From positions 32,009,501 to 32,073,500 of the forward strand of contig NC_068560.1 of assembly GCF_022201045.2 (NCBI RefSeq): a stretch of 64,000 nucleotides of DNA, read 5' to 3'. Positions 61,418 to 64,000 of the stretch are shown piece after piece (position 1 is the stretch's first letter; every line of letters starts with the position of its first letter). The notes below the pieces were generated by a model, which was not told where the DNA came from, made no database searches, and saw nothing but the letters and a program-made list of their open reading frames with translations. A program made the translations under genes and the position numbers. This DNA is from Citrus sinensis. Its lineage: Eukaryota > Streptophyta > Magnoliopsida > Sapindales > Rutaceae.

Positions 61418-63987
61418 ATGTCGCACTTCGGCAAATCAGGACCCCCGGATATCAGAGACACTTACTCTCTCCTCGTCCTCAACATCACTTTCCGTAATTA
61501 TCCTTCCCTTCCCTTTTGTTTTTACATTTATCCCTGTTAATTCGATTCTGATTTAACCTAATTTCGTTTCTATTGTATTCTATTCTTAACCTAGGCACCA
61601 CCGCAGACGATCTCTTCCCTCTATTCGAAAAGTACGGGAAGGTCGTCGATGTCTTCATCCCTCGCGACCGAAGGTCTCGTCTCTGTTATTTATTTATTTA
61701 TTTTTGTGTACTGTTTGTATGTCTATTTATTTATTTTACAAAGATTTTTTTTTCTCTTTTTTGGCGGTATAGGACTGGTGATTCGCGAGGTTTTGCTTTT
61801 GTTCGATACAAGTATGCAGATGAGGCGCAAAAGGCTGTGGACAGGCTTGATGGTTTATTTTTAAATTTTAATTTCGTATATGAAATACTAAAATCTAGTT
61901 TATTCTTAAGAAAGAATTTGTATTTGTGTATTGGTTTTTTAATTTTTTTTAAATTTTTTTCATTTTAGGGAGAGTTGTGGATGGAAGAGAAATTACAGTT
62001 CAGTTCGCCAAGTACGGTCCCAATGCAGAGAAAATGTGAGTCATACTTTTCTTTTCTCTAGTTGTTTATTATTATTATTATTTTTTTGAGGAAATTATTT
62101 ATACTATTATCTTATGCTGTTTATTGCCATGTACTTACAATGTGGCAGGGCTTTTGTTTATCTGAATTTTGCTGTTTACTCTTTTCAGTCAACAAGGAAG
62201 GATAGTGGAATCATCTTCAAAGTCAAAAGGCAGGTCTAGAAGTCGCAGTCCTCGTCCAAGGTGAGGATTTTTTCTCTTCATTTTTGAAAATGAATGAGTG
62301 GGACTCTGGATTCTTATTCTTATTCTTATATTGGAGGATGTTTTGTCGTTGAGTTAATGAGTTGGATGGAACTAAAGTTTACATTTTTGCTTCTAACATC
62401 ATCATATTGCGATTAGAATGTACTACTTGTAGTTTGTTCATCATTGTTGGTATAATCGTCACTATACTTGCTAAAAGTTATGTTTTTTTGTTTATTTTTC
62501 TGCTAAGTATGAATATGCATATGAATTTGAAAAAGCGGGCTCACTCATTTGTTGGATGAGAAAGTGATTGGATACTCTTCCTACCGCATGTATTATATAC
62601 CCCCAAGGATGTTTATCTCGAACAACTGTTGGAGAGAGAAAATTTCTATAAGTTGTAATTAGATGAGATCAAACGAGATGGGATACAAGAGGTGCCATGT
62701 TCCTTCAAATTCTTGGGTGTTCTTCCTCTCTATTACCTCACGCATGATGGAATTCATTGATGGATTTGTTCGTTTGAAACAATTTCTCCCCTTGATTTTA
62801 GTGATTGATTTACTCTGAAAAGTATTTACCTGGTAATCACTAATCACTGCTCTAGGAAATCATATCTCTAAATTTCAAACAACCAATGTGGCAGATTTTA
62901 ATCTGCCCTAGTTAGATCATCGTACTCATAAACATCTGTCTTCCAGCATTTGTGTTTGGGCGACAACTTAGGGAGTGTTTGCTTCAAGGGATTAGTGGAG
63001 CAACTTCAAGGTTATATGGTTAATGACAATTAAGTTCTTTTCTTTTTGTTTATTGCTTAAAGGAAAAAAGGTGTTAAAGGCATATCCATGCATTTGTTTA
63101 CTTATTTAGTAATGGGTCATGTGTCTGTGGATTTTTTATTTTCTTTTATAAATGACAGAAAATGATGTTGCTTATCTTGATCCATATGATTTAATTGCTG
63201 CTAGTTGGTGCAGCATGAGTTTGTGATATATACTGCTTCACTCTTTTGTGGCACTTCTGAAAGTTCCACAAACACTTCTCTTATGATATGAAGTATTTCC
63301 CAACATTTTCTCAACACTGAATATGATTATTTGATTTATCACCAGCATAACCATTTAATCATAATTATTTTTATTGAGTGTAGAAATGCAGCTCAGAGCT
63401 GTGATTGCTTGCTGCAGTGACTGAAAGAATGTATTTTCAGGTATAGGGATGAACACAGGGACAGGGATTACAGGAGGAGAAGTCGCAGTAGAAGCAGGGA
63501 TAGATATGATCGTGACAGGTACCGCAGCAAGGAAAGAGATCATCGTCGCCGAAGCCGGAGCCGCAGTGCCAGTCCTGATCGTCACAAAAACCATGGGAGA
63601 GGCAAATACGATGAAGAGCGCCACAGTAGGAGCCGATCTTACGAAAGGTATTAAAAATTTCTTCTGTTTATTACTTTTCTCATCATTGATTGCATGTTTG
63701 AACATGGTATCTTATTGAAAATTGCTTCATCTTGAAGTGCCTCCCCCCCTCGGCATAGTCCCAATTCTAAAAGGAGCCCATCTCCACGTAAGACTCATAA
63801 GGGTGAAATCAACCCTGATGAACGTTCTCCTGCTCTCAAACGTGTTTCACCAGATGGTCGGCGATCTGTTTCTCGAAGTCTATCTCCACGTAGATCGCCT
63901 GCCAATGTGAGTCTAATAACACATTCTTGGTATGTTTGGAAAAAATTTTACAAACTGTGATATTCTTACTTTGCTTTGCAGGAATGA
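61418..63987 (+). CDS. SC35: SR splicing factor SC35
   Basis: Eight exons encode 251 aa: 61418-61493, 61595-61673, 61773-61852, 61969-62035, 62189-62260, 63441-63647, 63738-63906 and 63982-63987. SC35 binds exonic enhancers and helps define splice sites in nuclear speckles. The protein starts MSHFGKSGPPDIRDTYSLLV. The RRM (about residues 17-94) has RNP2 LLVLNI and RNP1 RGFAFVRY, closing with REITVQFAKYGPNAEKI. An RS domain rich in RSRSRS and SPRR follows. It closely matches Arabidopsis SC35 (At5g64200). Intron 5 (62261-63440) is 1.2 kb, much longer than the others, a common site for alternative splicing in SR genes. The final exon adds only Glu and the stop; a different last splice would alter the C-terminus. 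Confidence 0.93.
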
Positions 63988-64000
63988 TGAAGCAGCCATG

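Overview
This is nuclear DNA of a flowering plant, most likely a eudicot. It is AT-rich, and its genes carry short GT-AG introns with families typical of plants: R2R3-MYB, ZYP1, family 1 UGT, MIK2-like receptor kinase, CFL1 and SC35. Many small hAT-type elements and at least one tRNA-derived SINE lie between the genes. The species cannot be fixed from sequence alone. A woody rosid such as Citrus would fit, but that is a guess. Nothing suggests plasmid, viral or organellar DNA. I rebuilt gene models by hand from splice sites and reading-frame continuity.

Layout. 1-8.1 kb is a repeat-rich intergenic zone: a non-autonomous hAT element, a SINE with a perfect 15-bp target duplication, and two further MITEs. 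An S24-type R2R3-MYB gene (MYB53/92/93 group, minus strand) follows at 8.2-9.4 kb. 9.4-18.6 kb holds no gene I can support, only microsatellites, a minisatellite and repeat fragments. 18.6-33 kb is gene-rich: a DTM1-like signal-peptidase-complex-like membrane protein, TRM112 (methyltransferase activator), an eight-exon TMEM135-like membrane protein with a GC-AG intron, a nested pair of hAT elements, a UGT interrupted by one in-frame TGA, and a BTL3-type mitochondrial adenine nucleotide carrier. 35.7-41.4 kb is an 18-exon ZYP1 gene (synaptonemal complex transverse filament, 872 aa). 44.3-44.6 kb encodes a 98-aa probable tail-anchored coiled-coil protein of unknown function. 47.0-47.8 kb is a CFL1-like WW-domain gene. 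47.8-56.4 kb is again without recognisable genes. 56.4-60.0 kb is a badly frameshifted MIK2-like LRR receptor kinase pseudogene, followed convergently by the 3' end of a broken sugar transporter. 61.4-64.0 kb is a complete SC35-type SR splicing factor with its stop near the window edge.

The genes are independent single-gene units, not a cluster or operon. The only linkage I recognise is TRM112 with ZYP1, which are immediate neighbours in Arabidopsis (At1g22270 beside ZYP1a/ZYP1b) and lie about 15 kb apart here with three other genes between them. No new multi-gene system is evident. The most notable observations are the nested hAT insertions, whose history can be read from their target duplications; a shared G-quadruplex motif just inside one hAT end; the GC-AG intron; the lone stop codon in an otherwise intact UGT; and the small conserved-looking membrane protein.
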